Positions 12,168 to 13,587 of a DNA stretch of 13,587 nucleotides are shown piece after piece; the first letter of the stretch is position 1, and each line of letters starts with the position of its first letter. The stretch comes from an uncultured Clostridium sp. (lineage in GTDB: Bacteria > Bacillota > Clostridia > Oscillospirales > Acutalibacteraceae), in NCBI GenBank assembly GCA_934717555.1, contig CAKUYY010000036.1, positions 1 through 13,587 on the forward strand, in the 5' to 3' direction. The notes under the pieces were generated by a model, which was not told where the DNA came from, made no database searches, and saw only the letters and a program-made list of their open reading frames with translations. The position numbers were made by a program, and so were the translations under genes.

Positions 12168-12889
12168 TTCTAGCGCTGGAACAAAAGAAATTAAAGCGCA
12201 CAGGATTCTTTCCGGCGTTTTTCATCGGCGGCCTGTTAGCGGCCAGTTTTCCCATTCTGAATACAGCGGTTCGGCCGGAACAGTTTGTTTATCAGGATCT
12301 TCCGGCGCTCCATATCTTAATAGACGCCAATTGGCAAATGATAGCTATGCTGAACCTGTTCTTTTTGACAGTCGGTTCCTGCATCATTTACCACACGGAA
12401 TTTGCAGGCAGGGCCATGCAGAAGATGGAAACATTGCCGCAACGCATGGGAACACTTTTTGCTGGGAAAACGGTCCTTTTGATCGCTTCTTTTCTCTTTG
12501 CGTTTCTTTTGGAAACGGCCTCTTTGGTATTTTGCGCTTACCATTGGTTTTCAGCAGAGAGCGGATTCTGGCGGGAATTTTTACAGATCTTTGGCTATGA
12601 ATTGGCCCTGTTCTTACCAGCTTCTGTTTTGGTAATGGTCATATCATCGCTCTGTCCCAATATGTGGGTTTCGTTAGGAATCAACGTCATCTGTGTATTT
12701 GTAGCCACCATGCTGCCAACTGACCATTTAACCCTGTCTTTGTTCCCGTTCGCTATGCCGTTTCAAACCCTGACAGGAGCGGAGAATCCATCAACTCCCA
12801 TTTGGCTTCTATTGGCCGCCGGCGTGGAGACTGTGCTTTTTGGCGTGATAGGAACGATTCTCACAAAAGTGAGGAGGAATATTGCATGA
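12164..12889 (+). CDS. lanE: LanE-type ABC transporter permease
   Basis: The 241-residue ABC-2-like permease has six TM helices at about 15-33, 57-77, 100-124, 143-163, 168-185 and 212-234, the expected number and length for LanE. ILALEQKKLKRTGFF at the N terminus, EFAGRAMQKMETLP in the loop after TM2 and MPFQTLTG before TM6 fit the lantibiotic-immunity MutE/EpiE/CprB type. It forms a heteromeric membrane channel with LanG. Its ATG overlaps the lanF stop and its TGA overlaps the lanG start, so the three genes are translated in a chain. Confidence 0.87.
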   Translation: MILALEQKKLKRTGFFPAFFIGGLLAASFPILNTAVRPEQFVYQDLPALHILIDANWQMIAMLNLFFLTVGSCIIYHTEFAGRAMQKMETLPQRMGTLFAGKTVLLIASFLFAFLLETASLVFCAYHWFSAESGFWREFLQIFGYELALFLPASVLVMVISSLCPNMWVSLGINVICVFVATMLPTDHLTLSLFPFAMPFQTLTGAENPSTPIWLLLAAGVETVLFGVIGTILTKVRRNIA

Positions 12890-13587
12890 ACTTCTTTTCT
12901 TGTGTTGGCGTGGAACTTCAAAAAATACGCCGTTCACATATTTTTTGGATTTTGCTTATCCCTATTGTGATTCTGTGGATTCCATCCATTGTAAATTCTG
13001 GTATGAATTTTGAAATGCAGGCGGAGGGAATTTCGCCAGAGAATAACTTTTTTATCCAAGGCTTTCTAGGGCTGGCCTGGTTTATGTATCCGGCCACCTT
13101 AGTAATAGGAACTGTCCTTTTAAACCAGACGGAACGGGGAAACAAAGGGATTGTCAAAATGCTTTCTCTTCCCGTCAATCCAGCGGCATTATGTATGGCA
13201 AAATTTTTGGTATTGCTCCTATTGGCGGCAGTACAGATGATATTTATGATCCTTATGTATTTTCCTTCCGCCGCTATCGCGTCCCAGATGAACGACTATA
13301 ATCTGATGATTTCCCCCTTGTTGGTGATTCGGGAGACGGGGCTCATTTATCTATCCTCGTTACCAATGGCCGCATTTTATTGGATGATCGCTACCTGTAT
13401 TACCACACCGGTATTTTCCATTGGGATTGGCCTGGTTTCTATTGTCCCTTCCGTGTTGGCCATGAATACAAAGGCGTGGTTTATCTATCCCATGTGCTAT
13501 CCATTTTATATGATTACAGCGTTACAGGGAGAGATGGCGGTTCATTTTGATACCTTTACGGTGGAGCTCATTCCATGGATTCCCGTA
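12886..13587 (+). CDS. lanG: LanG-type ABC transporter permease (partial, 3' end outside window)
   Basis: ATG at 12886 overlaps the lanE stop (ATGA) and the frame stays open for 234 codons to the window end. It starts MNFFSCVGVELQKIRRSHIF, followed by membrane helices at about 19-36, 57-78, 103-127, 148-172, 175-194 and the start of one near the cut. LLNQTERGNKGIVKMLSLPVN between TM2 and TM3 matches the loop that follows TM2 in LanG/MutG/CprC permeases, and NTKAWFIYPMCYPFYMI resembles the region before the last helix. LanG proteins are usually about 245-255 residues, so roughly 10-20 residues are missing. No stop or frameshift is visible. Confidence 0.87.
   Translation, partial: MNFFSCVGVELQKIRRSHIFWILLIPIVILWIPSIVNSGMNFEMQAEGISPENNFFIQGFLGLAWFMYPATLVIGTVLLNQTERGNKGIVKMLSLPVNPAALCMAKFLVLLLLAAVQMIFMILMYFPSAAIASQMNDYNLMISPLLVIRETGLIYLSSLPMAAFYWMIATCITTPVFSIGIGLVSIVPSVLAMNTKAWFIYPMCYPFYMITALQGEMAVHFDTFTVELIPWIPV

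Overview
The window looks like chromosomal DNA from a low-to-moderate-GC Firmicute, most likely a gut-type member of the Clostridia (Lachnospiraceae or Ruminococcaceae-like). The grounds are strong AGGAGG-type ribosome binding sites, tightly packed ATGA-overlapping operons, BceRSAB-type and LanFEG/LanRK-type envelope-stress modules, and a yjdF gene with an apparent yjdF-family leader. No rRNA, tRNA, CRISPR array, intact transposase or phage gene was seen.

Positions 1-2160 are an AT-richer, partly decayed stretch. It holds the C-terminal end of a probable ATP-binding/winged-helix protein (1-198) with an intrinsic terminator, a non-coding or degenerate stretch with a perfect hairpin (593-621), and a frameshifted N-terminal stub of a small membrane-protein family (631-821). 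An unidentified reading-frame remnant follows (829-999), then an N-truncated and frameshifted MacB/LolD-type ABC ATPase on the minus strand (1081-1573). Upstream of that is an apparently intact PadR-family regulator on the minus strand (1690-2013), with its own promoter and a perfect 12-bp inverted repeat over the -35. I read this as the skeleton of a lost PadR-controlled ABC exporter cassette.

Positions 2200-8465 hold a BceRS two-component system (2458-4146) followed, after a terminator, a BceR-type box and a promoter, by a five-gene operon. It encodes a BceA-like ATPase, a BceB-like 10-TM permease with a large extracellular domain, a small lipoprotein, a 50-residue single-TM protein, and a membrane-anchored GT51 peptidoglycan glycosyltransferase. 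The likely logic is that the transporter senses a lipid-II-cycle-targeting antimicrobial peptide and signals to the short-loop kinase BceS. BceR then induces the transporter together with envelope proteins, including an enzyme that polymerises lipid II.

Positions 8510-9130 are a separate unit: promoter, probable yjdF riboswitch with an anti-Shine-Dalgarno segment, yjdF, and a bidirectional terminator shared with the converging lanK gene.

Positions 9157-13587 are a second peptide-resistance module. A LanR/LanK two-component system on the minus strand diverges from a LanF-LanE-LanG exporter on the plus strand (LanG cut by the window end). The 150-bp divergent region carries three phased TGTAAGG direct repeats just upstream of the lanF -10. 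No lantibiotic precursor or modification gene is in the window, so this looks like stand-alone CprABC-type resistance rather than producer self-immunity. The two modules share a 12-base sequence in their control regions, which raises the possibility of cross-regulation.
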